NCBI RefSeq assembly: GCF_005048155.1
Contig: NZ_SUMB01000002.1
Span: forward strand, 868,001-932,000
DNA length: 64,000 bases
Direction: 5' to 3'
Source: Streptomyces piniterrae
Lineage (GTDB): Bacteria; Actinomycetota; Actinomycetes; Streptomycetales; Streptomycetaceae
Positions within the stretch are counted from its first letter, which is position 1, and each line of letters opens with the position of its first letter. A program made the translations under genes and the position numbers. Positions 19,228-27,191 of the stretch are shown one piece after another. The notes under the pieces were generated by a model. It was given only the letters and a program-made list of their open reading frames with translations. It had not been told where the DNA came from and ran no database searches.

Positions 19228-19659
19228 ATGACCGACATCTGGAAGGCGACCGACACCGGCGTCCTGCGGCTTCCCTCCGGACGCCTCATCCGGGGCCGCG
19301 GGCTTCGTCACCCGCTGCCGGACGGCCCGACCCCGACATACGGCGTCTACCTGCTCGGCAAGCAGCCTCCCGAGTTCCCCTGGGAGGTGGAATGGCTGCG
19401 CTGGCCGGACTTCCGGCTGCCCAGCGACCGCACCCGGGCCCGAGCCCTCCTCGGCGACGTGTTGGCCCGCGCCGGCACCGAACGCGTCGAGATCGCCTGC
19501 GGCGGCGGCCGTGGCCGCACCGGCACCGCCCTGGCCTGCCTCGCCGTCCTGGACGGCGTACCGGCCGACCGGGCAGTGGACTTCGTACGCGAGCACTACG
19601 ATCCCCGCGCGGTGGAAACCCCCTGGCAGAAGCGCTACGTTCGCCGTTTTACCGAGTGA
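19228..19659 (+). CDS. Tyrosine-phosphatase-like protein
   Basis: 143 residues. The protein tyrosine/dual-specificity phosphatase P-loop C-x5-R-T is present as CGGGRGRTGTA, with Cys91 as nucleophile and Arg97. Asp61 in LRWPDFRLP is the likely general acid (WPD loop). At this size it is a minimal catalytic domain, like other actinobacterial stand-alone PTPs. It starts 24 nt after the TPR gene and is probably part of the same operon. Confidence 0.78.
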   Translation: MTDIWKATDTGVLRLPSGRLIRGRGLRHPLPDGPTPTYGVYLLGKQPPEFPWEVEWLRWPDFRLPSDRTRARALLGDVLARAGTERVEIACGGGRGRTGTALACLAVLDGVPADRAVDFVREHYDPRAVETPWQKRYVRRFTE

Positions 19660-20086
19660 CCGCTCTCCACGACCACGTCGCCGCCTGCCCCGTTTCGCCG
19701 GAGCTTGCCGCGCACATCGTGTGTCTGGCCCGTTTCGTCACCGGGGCCGGTTCTGACATGCCCGGCACTCCGGTCGAATGCCGCGCCCTCGCCCGGCAGT
19801 GTGCAACCGGCATGTGCCGACGGCACGAAATTTGCTGACGCATATCGCAAAGTTGCTCGACGAGTGTGCTGGTACGCGAGATGATGCGGTCGTCGCCGAT
19901 ACCGCGACGCGGTGCCGTTGTTGCTTTCGTGCACCCGATGAACGGCCTTTCCGCTTTCGTGACGGATCCGTCGCTCTCCGTGTAAGCGAGGGGTTAGGGT
20001 CGGCATGCGAAAGGGCCCCGAGGTGGCGTCCAACCTTCCCGCAGGGCCCTTCCGTTCATCTGTGACAACGAAGCAAGGAGAACTGG
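19660..20086 (+). other. Gene-free stretch with a long-loop inverted repeat
   Basis: No convincing ORF. AAGGGCCC (20011-20018) and GGGCCCTT (20044-20051) form 8-bp arms around a 25-nt loop shortly before the next ribosome binding site. It may be a terminator for the upstream operon or a leader structure for the small membrane-protein gene. Nothing else recognised. Confidence 0.4.
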
Positions 20087-20356
20087 ATGCCCCATCGTCC
20101 GCGTCCTGCCGGTCCGGCGCTCGCAGCGCTGACCAGCGGGTTCGAAGCTAGCATGCACCGCCTTTACCGATGGCAAACATCAGGCGTAGTCGACATGACT
20201 GTCAGCCTCGGCGCCGGCGTCTTCATCGCCGTGGCTTCGCTGGGCATCGTGCTGATCTACGGCCCGGCTGCCGCGCCCGCCGTGGCGCTGGCGGTACCGC
20301 TCGCTCTCGCGGCCAACCGCTCTCACCTCAGCTATCGCGCGGTGCGCTGGCGGTAG
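20087..20356 (+). CDS. Small membrane protein
   Basis: 89 residues; ATG 20087 has AAGGAG eight bases upstream. A short basic N-terminus is followed by two hydrophobic segments (about residues 37-58 and 61-75, VFIAVASLGIVLIYG and a VALAVPLALAA stretch) and an Arg-rich tail, consistent with a two-pass inner-membrane protein. No family recognised. Confidence 0.6.
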   Translation: MPHRPRPAGPALAALTSGFEASMHRLYRWQTSGVVDMTVSLGAGVFIAVASLGIVLIYGPAAAPAVALAVPLALAANRSHLSYRAVRWR

Positions 20357-20565
20357 TCGATGCCGGGGGCCGGCCGCCACGGCCGCGCAGCGCGCCGCAC
20401 GGACCGGCCCCCGGCACCCTCCCGCCGCACCCCAGCCGGCGAGGGCCCCGGCGGTTTCGTTTCACCGGACACCCCACAGCGCCCGCCCTCGCGTGACGAA
20501 AGCCACCGACCGTGTGACACCACGCCAGGGCGTCACGCAACCCCGTACGCAAACACGGAACTTCG

Positions 20566-21654
20566 ATGACGAAGAGCAACGCGCACATCATCTGCGGCTA
20601 CTGCCGCCGTACTTTCCAACGTCCCAAGCCCACCGGCCGCACCCCCCGCTACTGCAGCGCCAGATGCCGCAGCGCCTCCTACCGTGACCGCACCGCCACC
20701 CCGGCCGAGCCCCGCCGCTACGACGACGATGTCGTACGCATCAGCCGAGCCCTGCTGACGAAGGCTCAGGTCCTGGACCACATCGCGCGCAACCGCGTGC
20801 AAGCCCTCCCACTCGAAGCCGTCGAGCAGTGTGTGGCCCTGCAACGCGACCTGGGCGACGTCACCGCCGTCATCATCCGCCAGGCACTGTCCTACGGGGC
20901 GCCCTGGCCCCAGATCGCGAACGCCATGAACAGCTCGGCGAGCACCCTCAAGGGCAGCTACTCCGCGGAGAAGGTCGACAAGATCCTGGCCAGGCGCGCG
21001 GACCGGGGCCCCGCCCGGCTGCGGCGACCGGCCGGTCTCCAGAACGGCAAGCCCGCGAGCACCGTGTCGCGGGCCAGCTGCTGGCTGCCCGGCCAGCCCG
21101 GCTACGCCCTCTCCCGCGCCCTGTCGCACCTGGGCCGCGCCGGCGGGCAGCCGACCGTACGTGATCTGGCGGCCAGCACGGGCGTCTCCACCTCGTACAT
21201 CTACCGGATCATGTCGGGGGAGCGGACGCCCACCTGGGAGGTCGCCGCGGGCTTCGCCCGAGCCTGCGAAGCCGACCCCGACGACCTGAGCTTCCTGTGG
21301 AACACCGCCCACGAACTCCCCTCGGACCCGCCGCCCGGCCAGACCTACCCGGAGGCCGTCCATGCGCTCCAGGCCGCGCTGCGCGGACTCCGCCTGGCCG
21401 CCGCCTGCCCCGAGATACCCACTCTCCTGCGGCAGGCGCCGGCGCCGCTGACCGCCGGCGCGGCCACCGCCCTGCTGTCCTCCCAGACCCCGGCCGCCGG
21501 CTTCCTGCGATGGCCGGTGGTCGGCGCGCTCGCAACGGCTCTGCAGGGCGATCCGGACGCGATCCGGCCGCTCTGGGAACGCGTCGACGCACTCGCCCCC
21601 ACCGCTGACGACGCCGACCGCGGCCGCTCGTGGCCGGCGGAGGCATTCGGCTGA
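20566..21654 (+). CDS. XRE-type DNA-binding protein with N-terminal zinc-knuckle
   Basis: 362 residues. The N-terminus has CGYCRRTFQ and YCSARCRSASY (residues 10-42), a CxxC...CxxxC zinc-binding arrangement seen in replication- or plasmid-type regulators. A helix-turn-helix lies at about 195-245: VRDLAASTGVSTSYIYRIMS then TPTWEVAAGFARACE. The C-terminal third is Ala/Pro-rich. A regulator or partition-type protein; target unknown. The following gene starts just downstream on the same strand and may be co-transcribed. Confidence 0.65.
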   Translation: MTKSNAHIICGYCRRTFQRPKPTGRTPRYCSARCRSASYRDRTATPAEPRRYDDDVVRISRALLTKAQVLDHIARNRVQALPLEAVEQCVALQRDLGDVTAVIIRQALSYGAPWPQIANAMNSSASTLKGSYSAEKVDKILARRADRGPARLRRPAGLQNGKPASTVSRASCWLPGQPGYALSRALSHLGRAGGQPTVRDLAASTGVSTSYIYRIMSGERTPTWEVAAGFARACEADPDDLSFLWNTAHELPSDPPPGQTYPEAVHALQAALRGLRLAAACPEIPTLLRQAPAPLTAGAATALLSSQTPAAGFLRWPVVGALATALQGDPDAIRPLWERVDALAPTADDADRGRSWPAEAFG

Positions 21655-21722
21655 CCCCCATGGACCGCGCCGCACGGATATCCGACCACCCGCGCCCCAC
21701 ACCGATTTCCCCCGGGGGAAAC

Positions 21723-22277
21723 ATGCCGTCCGCACCCTCCGCCGCTGGCACCACGACGCACACCACCCCCGTGCGGCCGAAGCTCGGCGAGGCAGCGATC
21801 ACCGTGGTCCTGCCCGCCGACTTCACCGCTTTCTGCCAACTCCACCACGACGTCTACCAGCACTACGCCCACCACCTGGTCGCCGATCGCGACGCGGCGG
21901 CCCGTGCCGTCCAGCACGCCCTCGGCGACCTCGCCGCGTCCTGGACGCAGGCCCTCGCCGGCCACCACACCAGCGCCATCGCCTGGACGGCGCTGACCAG
22001 ACGCGTCCACGACGCCGCCCGCACCCCCTCCAGCACACCCGCCCAGGCCCTCTACGACCTGGTGCCCGCACCGGAAGCCGACGCCGCCGTTCTCCACCGC
22101 GTCATCGGCCTCAGCATCACGAGCACGGCCGACACACTCGGCACCGAAGCCACCGCCGTCACCTGGCTGCTGAACACCTTCGGCCGACGCCTGGGCGCCG
22201 ACGCCGCCGGGACCTTACGCGCCTGCTGGACGGCAGCCGGAGGGGCCGTCGGGCCACCCTGCTCATCCGGGCGCTGA
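21723..22277 (+). CDS. ECF-sigma-like protein, divergent
   Basis: 184 residues from ATG 21723 (GGGGGAA upstream). Residues 32-110 resemble region 2 of ECF sigma factors (FTAFCQLHHDVYQHYAHHL, AVQHALGDLAASW), and residues 135-155 (IGLSITSTADTLGTEATAVT) resemble a degenerate region 4. The match is weak, so it may be a sigma-like protein without RNA polymerase function. Leu165 is a TTA codon (22215-22217), suggesting bldA dependence. It follows the zinc-knuckle regulator by 68 bp. Confidence 0.5.
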   Translation: MPSAPSAAGTTTHTTPVRPKLGEAAITVVLPADFTAFCQLHHDVYQHYAHHLVADRDAAARAVQHALGDLAASWTQALAGHHTSAIAWTALTRRVHDAARTPSSTPAQALYDLVPAPEADAAVLHRVIGLSITSTADTLGTEATAVTWLLNTFGRRLGADAAGTLRACWTAAGGAVGPPCSSGR

Positions 22278-22384
22278 CCTGCGGGTTCGCTCATGTGCGC
22301 GGAGCGCCGCCGCCCAGGTTCGGTCCGCCGGCGACTGGCTAGCCTGAGGAGAGAGGCATACGTCATCGGCACCAGGAGGCCGAC

Positions 22385-24229
22385 GTGACCGCTGAGGCCG
22401 GCACCAGCCGCTACCTGCCCGTCGCCGAACACGGACTGATCGGCGATCTGCGCAGCGCCGCACTGGTCGGCACCAACGGCACCATCGACTGGTACTGCTG
22501 CCCGCGCTTCGACGCCCCCAGCATCTTCGCCTCGATCCTCGACGCCGACCGTGGCGGGTCCTTCGAACTCGCCGCGGATGTCCCGGCACGCACCAAGCAG
22601 TTCTACTTCCCCGACACCAATGTGCTGATCACCCGCTTCTTCGCGGACGACGGAGTCGGCGAGATCCAGGACTTCATGCCGGTCGTCGACGACTCCCGGG
22701 AGGCCGACCGGCACCGGCTGATCCGCCGGGTGGTGTGCGTACGCGGATCGCTGCCGTTCCGGGCCCGCATGGCGCCGCGCTTCGCATACGGGACGCAGCC
22801 GCACAGCGTCCACGTCCAGGACGGTCAGGCGGTCTTCGAGACGCCCTCCCTCACCCTCGCGCTGACGGCCACCGTGCCGATCGAGGTCAGCGGCCCGGAC
22901 GTCTGGTCGCTGTTCAAACTGCACGAAGGCGAAGCCGCCGTCCTCGCCCTCGACCGGGTGGGCGGCGACGTGGCACCCCGCTTCTGCGCGCTCTCCGAAG
23001 CGGAGCACGAGTTCAACGCCACCGTGACCTACTGGCGGCGGTGGCTGTCCCGCTCCCGCTACCGGGGCCGCTGGCGGGAGATGGTGCACCGCTCCGCCCT
23101 CACCCTGAAGCTGCTCACCTACGCCCCGACCGGCGCCATCATCGCCGCGCCGACCACCAGCCTGCCCGAACAGATCGGCGGCGAGCGCAACTGGGACTAC
23201 CGCTACGTCTGGATCAGGGACGCCGCGTTCTGTGTGTACGCGCTGCTCAGACTCGGTTTCACCGAGGAGGCCGAAGCGTTCATGGGCTTCCTCTCCGAGC
23301 ATGTCCACCTCTCCGAGCAGGCCCACCCCGCAGCGGCAGGCACGCCCCGCCCCACCGGCCCGCTGCAGATCATGTACGGCATCGACGGGCGGCGGGAACT
23401 GGCCGAGCGCGAACTGTCCCATCTGGAGGGCTACCGCGGCTCGGCCCCCGTACGCGTCGGCAACAGCGCCGTCGACCAGCTGCAACTGGACATCTACGGG
23501 GCACTCATCGACTCCCTCTATCTCTACGACAAGTGGGGGCAGCCCATCTCCAGCGCCCACTGGGACAGCATCGGCGAGCTGGTCGACTGGGTGTGTGACC
23601 ACTGGGACCAGCCCGACGAGGGGATCTGGGAGACCCGCGGCGGACGCAAGAACTTCCTCTACTCGCGGCTGATGTGCTGGGTCGCCATCGAACGTGCCAT
23701 GCGGCTGGCCGGCCACCGCGGGCTGCCCGCCGACATGCCGCGCTGGGGACAGGCCCGGGACACGATCTACCGCCGGATCATGAGCCATGGCTGGTCCGAC
23801 CAGCGGGACGCCTTCGTCCAGCATGAGGACGGCCATGTCCTCGACGCGTCCGTCCTGATGATGCCGCTGGCCAAGTTCATCTCCCCGACCGACCCGAAGT
23901 GGCTCGCCACACTGGACGCGTTGGGCGATGACCTGGTGTCCGACTCGCTGGTCTACCGCTACGACCCGCAGGCCAGCCCCGACGGGCTACGAGGCGAGGA
24001 GGGCACCTTCTCGATCTGCTCGTTCTGGTACGTCGAGGCGCTGACCCGCGCCGGCCGCCTGGACGAGGCCAGGCTCGCGTTCGAGAAGATGCTCACCTAC
24101 GCCAACCACCTCGGCCTCTACGCCGAGGAGATCGGCCACACCGGGGAGCAGCGCGGCAACTTCCCCCAGGCGTTCACCCACCTCGCCATGATCAGCGCGG
24201 CCTTCAACCTCGACCGGACGCTGGGATGA
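22385..24229 (+). CDS. GH15 glucoamylase/trehalase-like glycoside hydrolase
   Basis: 614 residues; GTG 22385 with AGGAGG upstream. The N-terminal beta-sandwich begins LPVAEHGLIGDLRSAALVG, the usual start of actinobacterial GH15 enzymes. The (alpha/alpha)6 barrel carries RNWDYRYVWIRDAAF and, as putative catalytic pair, Glu in DEGIWETRGG and Glu in GEEGTFSICSFWYVEAL. No signal peptide, so cytoplasmic. Family members hydrolyse alpha-glucans or trehalose (Mycobacterium enzyme is a trehalase); the substrate here cannot be fixed by eye. Confidence 0.88.
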   Translation: MTAEAGTSRYLPVAEHGLIGDLRSAALVGTNGTIDWYCCPRFDAPSIFASILDADRGGSFELAADVPARTKQFYFPDTNVLITRFFADDGVGEIQDFMPVVDDSREADRHRLIRRVVCVRGSLPFRARMAPRFAYGTQPHSVHVQDGQAVFETPSLTLALTATVPIEVSGPDVWSLFKLHEGEAAVLALDRVGGDVAPRFCALSEAEHEFNATVTYWRRWLSRSRYRGRWREMVHRSALTLKLLTYAPTGAIIAAPTTSLPEQIGGERNWDYRYVWIRDAAFCVYALLRLGFTEEAEAFMGFLSEHVHLSEQAHPAAAGTPRPTGPLQIMYGIDGRRELAERELSHLEGYRGSAPVRVGNSAVDQLQLDIYGALIDSLYLYDKWGQPISSAHWDSIGELVDWVCDHWDQPDEGIWETRGGRKNFLYSRLMCWVAIERAMRLAGHRGLPADMPRWGQARDTIYRRIMSHGWSDQRDAFVQHEDGHVLDASVLMMPLAKFISPTDPKWLATLDALGDDLVSDSLVYRYDPQASPDGLRGEEGTFSICSFWYVEALTRAGRLDEARLAFEKMLTYANHLGLYAEEIGHTGEQRGNFPQAFTHLAMISAAFNLDRTLG

Positions 24230-24280
24230 GCGGGTGGCAACGGACTCCGCTGCCACCCCTGACCGCTGCGCCGACCGCCG

Positions 24281-25729
24281 TTACCGCTGCCCGCGAGAGG
24301 CCAGCGCCTGGCCGATGCGATCGATCGCCTCGCGGACCGTCTCCTTGTCGAAGGCCGTGTAGCACAGCCGGAAATAGCCCGGTTCGACGTTGGACATGGC
24401 CTGGCCCGGGAGCAGTTGTACGTGCGCGTTCTCCGCGATGTACTTCCGCAGGTCCTCCTCCGCGCTGTTGATCTCGGAGAAAAGGACCGGCAGGCGGAGA
24501 TCACCGGGCTTGGCCGGCTCCCCGTTTCCGTTCTGCGGGAAGTGCGGCCCCCGTTCCCACGGAATCTCCGGCACCTCGTGCTTCAGGTACTGCCGCAGAT
24601 CGAGCCAGAAGAACTGGGCCGGGTTCTGCCCTTTATGGAAGACGTACTTGATCTTGTTGCGGTCAAAGGCCGCCCTGGCCGACTGGAATGCGTCGGTGAG
24701 GGTTTCCCGGTACTCCGCCATCAGTTCGAGGGCGAAGCTCCCGCCGTCCTTTCGCGTCTCCAGCAGCTTGCCGAGGACGTAATGCTTGAGCGAATCGAAC
24801 GGGCTGAACCAGGAATACGGTTCGCCGCTCTTCTCCGTCAGCACGTCCTGGACCACGGACGAACGGGAGATGACGACACCCGCCTTGAAGCCCGAGAGCC
24901 CGAAGTCCTTGGCGAACCCCCAGGTGACATGGACCCGCTCGCGCGCCGCCGGGTCGTTCCGGTAGGCATCCAGCGACAGCGCGCTGACGAAGGGCAGCTC
25001 CGAAGTCCGGATCTGGGAATGCGCATACATCTCGTCGGAGATGATGTGCATCTGCGTTTCCTTGAGGGCCCAGTCGTAGATCTTCTCCAGCAGATCCTTG
25101 GGATAGTTGACACCCAGTGGATTGTTGGGGTTGGTGAGAACGAGCAGCTTGGGCGGTTCCTTTTCCGCGTGGTACGCCCGTTGCAGGTCCTCCAGCGTGA
25201 GCTCGAAGTTCTCCGAGCCCTTCGAGGTCAGCGGGGCGGCGACGCAGACCAGGCCGGGCCGTTGCTCGAAGCACCACTTGAAGCCCGGCCAGAACGGAGC
25301 CGGAAGCAGCACCCGGTCGCCGGTCTCGAGGACTTCGCCGTGCTTGAGCGCGAACGCCAGACATTCGAGGGCTGCCGAGACCCCCGACGTGCCGAAGACA
25401 TCCTCTTTGCGGAGATCCGAGTCGAACAGCGGTCGGAGCAACTCCGCGATATCCGTGCGCAGTTGCTGGGTCCCGTAGATGGGCACGGGATACCTGATGT
25501 CATGTTCGCCGATGCCGGGGAGCTCGTCGAAGACATTCTCCTTCAGCCGCGGATAGAGCAGCACGTTCTCCGCCGTACCGAGATTGAGCAGATCGGGGAA
25601 CAGCTGCTGGTGGACGGCCAGTCGGCGCTCCGGGTCGGCGATCCGGGCGAGAATCGCGGTCACCCGGTCCGGGGTGAGACCGGTGATGCCCTGTTGCGTC
25701 AGGCCGTCCGGTTGTTCGTGAGGAGCCAT
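24281..25729 (-). CDS. ACC-synthase-like PLP enzyme (class I aminotransferase fold)
   Basis: 482 residues, longer than typical aspartate aminotransferases. LNLGTAENVLLYP (residues 49-60) matches the entrance motif of 1-aminocyclopropane-1-carboxylate synthases, LTNPNNPLGV (198-207) and SDEMYAHS (231-238) are fold-type I signatures, and Lys274 in WGFAKDFGLSGFKAG is the PLP lysine. Bacterial homologues in biosynthetic clusters use SAM or other substrates for gamma-replacement chemistry. It diverges from a YqcI/YcgG-type putative N-hydroxylase, so the pair may belong to a small amino-acid-derived metabolite pathway. A simple aminotransferase remains possible. Confidence 0.8.
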   Translation of the reverse strand: MAPHEQPDGLTQQGITGLTPDRVTAILARIADPERRLAVHQQLFPDLLNLGTAENVLLYPRLKENVFDELPGIGEHDIRYPVPIYGTQQLRTDIAELLRPLFDSDLRKEDVFGTSGVSAALECLAFALKHGEVLETGDRVLLPAPFWPGFKWCFEQRPGLVCVAAPLTSKGSENFELTLEDLQRAYHAEKEPPKLLVLTNPNNPLGVNYPKDLLEKIYDWALKETQMHIISDEMYAHSQIRTSELPFVSALSLDAYRNDPAARERVHVTWGFAKDFGLSGFKAGVVISRSSVVQDVLTEKSGEPYSWFSPFDSLKHYVLGKLLETRKDGGSFALELMAEYRETLTDAFQSARAAFDRNKIKYVFHKGQNPAQFFWLDLRQYLKHEVPEIPWERGPHFPQNGNGEPAKPGDLRLPVLFSEINSAEEDLRKYIAENAHVQLLPGQAMSNVEPGYFRLCYTAFDKETVREAIDRIGQALASRGQR

Positions 25730-26437
25730 CGTTTTCCTCCTGTTGAGCCGGTGCGGTGGGAGGTTCGCGGTGAGAGTGAGGAGCGGGGGGCGGTGGGTCT
25801 TCCTGGGCCTTGTCGGGCCTCATGACCCCGGGCGTCGTAAAAGCCATCCTTCGCAATTCCCGAGCACCCCGGCAGAGCGCGGTTCAGCCACCCGCCCGCC
25901 CGATGCCTTTACAGGCCAATGTGTCCGTGGGCGGTAGACACCGAATTTTCGGAAACTCACTGGACATGAGCGACTTCCCGCCAGAATTCCAAACATATGT
26001 CCGACGTGATAATGGCTCGAACGTCGCGTTAGGGCTCCGGTGCGGAAATTCCGGTGCCGCTGCCGAAAGGGCCGAGAGCCGAGGCGCGGTCCCGGTAGCC
26101 GTCCCCGGCGGCGCACGGCCGACGCTTCCTGTATTCGTCTGATCACCCTGGGCGACTTCGTTGCTGTTGTCGCTGGCGAAAAGTCGCGGTCGTCCCAGGT
26201 GTGAGCGATTCGTCAGCGGAAGATCTCGCTACGGAATTTCGTTGATCGGCGTTGGCCAGTCACAATCACCCAGTGACCTTCCCCGTCCTCTAACGGACTC
26301 GGTCCTGCCCGCGCGCGGTGACGCCTGCCGCAGCTGCCCGTGGGCCCGGGTGCCGTGGATACGGGGTGGGCGCTTTCGGATGCGTGAAGGAGATGATCTC
26401 CCTTCGAGGAGGCATGTTGGTGGAAGGAAGGCTGGCC
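25730..26437 (+). other. Long intergenic region between divergent genes
   Basis: About 700 bp separating the ACC-synthase-like gene (minus) from the YqcI/YcgG gene (plus). It is noticeably less GC-rich around 25900-26060 (CGTGATAATGG, CAAACATATG). I see no convincing ORF, RNA or strong dyad. It presumably holds both promoters. Confidence 0.4.
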
Positions 26438-27139
26438 ATGACGGCGGATGCGCGTGGTGAGGTCGAGGAGTTCATCCTGGGGGAGCGGTTCTCCTGTCTG
26501 GCGGGTCGCTCCGCCTGGCGCCAGGGCGGTATTACACACCGGCACTACGACCTTCTGGGGAGCGAGGAGTCCGCCCGCCTGATGGCACTCGATCTCGCGG
26601 AGTTCGTGGGATCGGCGGACTGGAGCGCCCGGTCGTTCACCAGCTTCATCGCGACCTTCGAGCAACCTCGCGGGGTGGATGAGCTGCGGTTCGAGGAGCT
26701 TCTCTGGCAGCAGCTGCAACTGCTGCACGAACAGGACGCGGAGTCCCATCGCTGGGCCGAGGGCTATTCGTCGGACCCGCAGTCCAGCAGGTTCGCCTTC
26801 AGCGTCGCCGGCCATCCCTTCTTCGTGATCGGCCTGCACGAAACCCACCGCCGGTGGGGCCGTCGGCCTCCTTTCCCGATGCTGGCCTTCAATTCCCACG
26901 AGCAGTTCGACCGGATCAAGCTCGCCGGTATGTGGGACCGCCTGGCGGAGAAGATACGCAAGCAGGACATCAAGCTGCAGGGCGATATCAACCCCAATTT
27001 GCACGAGTACGAGGAACTCTCCGAGGCTCGCCGCTACTCCGGCCGCCCCAAGCCCGCCGATTGGCAGTGTCCCTTCGCCGCCCGGGAAACGGAGCACGAG
27101 CTCGGGCCGGAGCGGGAACTGACCGTCTCGGGGGCGTGA
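26438..27139 (+). CDS. YqcI/YcgG-family protein, putative heme-dependent N-hydroxylase
   Basis: 233 residues from ATG 26438, which has GGAAGGAAGG about 8 nt upstream (earlier in-frame ATGs lack a properly spaced site). Family hallmarks: FSCLAGRSAW near the N-terminus, a FEQPRG-type segment, FPMLAFNSHEQFDRIK and the C-terminal NLHEYEELSEARRYSG. Characterised members (DcsA of cycloserine biosynthesis) are heme proteins that hydroxylate guanidino or amino nitrogen, with a His ligand; which His binds here is not known. It ends just before a strong hairpin. The proximity to an ACC-synthase-like enzyme suggests a metabolite pathway. Confidence 0.75.
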   Translation: MTADARGEVEEFILGERFSCLAGRSAWRQGGITHRHYDLLGSEESARLMALDLAEFVGSADWSARSFTSFIATFEQPRGVDELRFEELLWQQLQLLHEQDAESHRWAEGYSSDPQSSRFAFSVAGHPFFVIGLHETHRRWGRRPPFPMLAFNSHEQFDRIKLAGMWDRLAEKIRKQDIKLQGDINPNLHEYEELSEARRYSGRPKPADWQCPFAARETEHELGPERELTVSGA

Positions 27140-27154
27140 AGCACGCCGCCGGCT

Positions 27155-27191
27155 CCGCCTCCCCAGGGCACCGGGTGCCCCGGGGAGGCGG
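27155..27191 (+). terminator. 18-bp hairpin abutting the next start codon
   Basis: CCGCCTCCCCAGGGCACC (27155-27172) pairs with GGTGCCCCGGGGAGGCGG (27174-27191) with one mismatch. It begins 16 nt after the YqcI/YcgG stop and its right arm contains the GGGGAGG ribosome binding site of the following gene (ATG 27192). It could terminate the upstream message and also mask that start. Confidence 0.65.

Noticed and set aside
22052..23836. 594-codon minus-strand frame opposite the GH15 gene
   Set aside because: Antisense shadow; the GH15 protein is clearly real.
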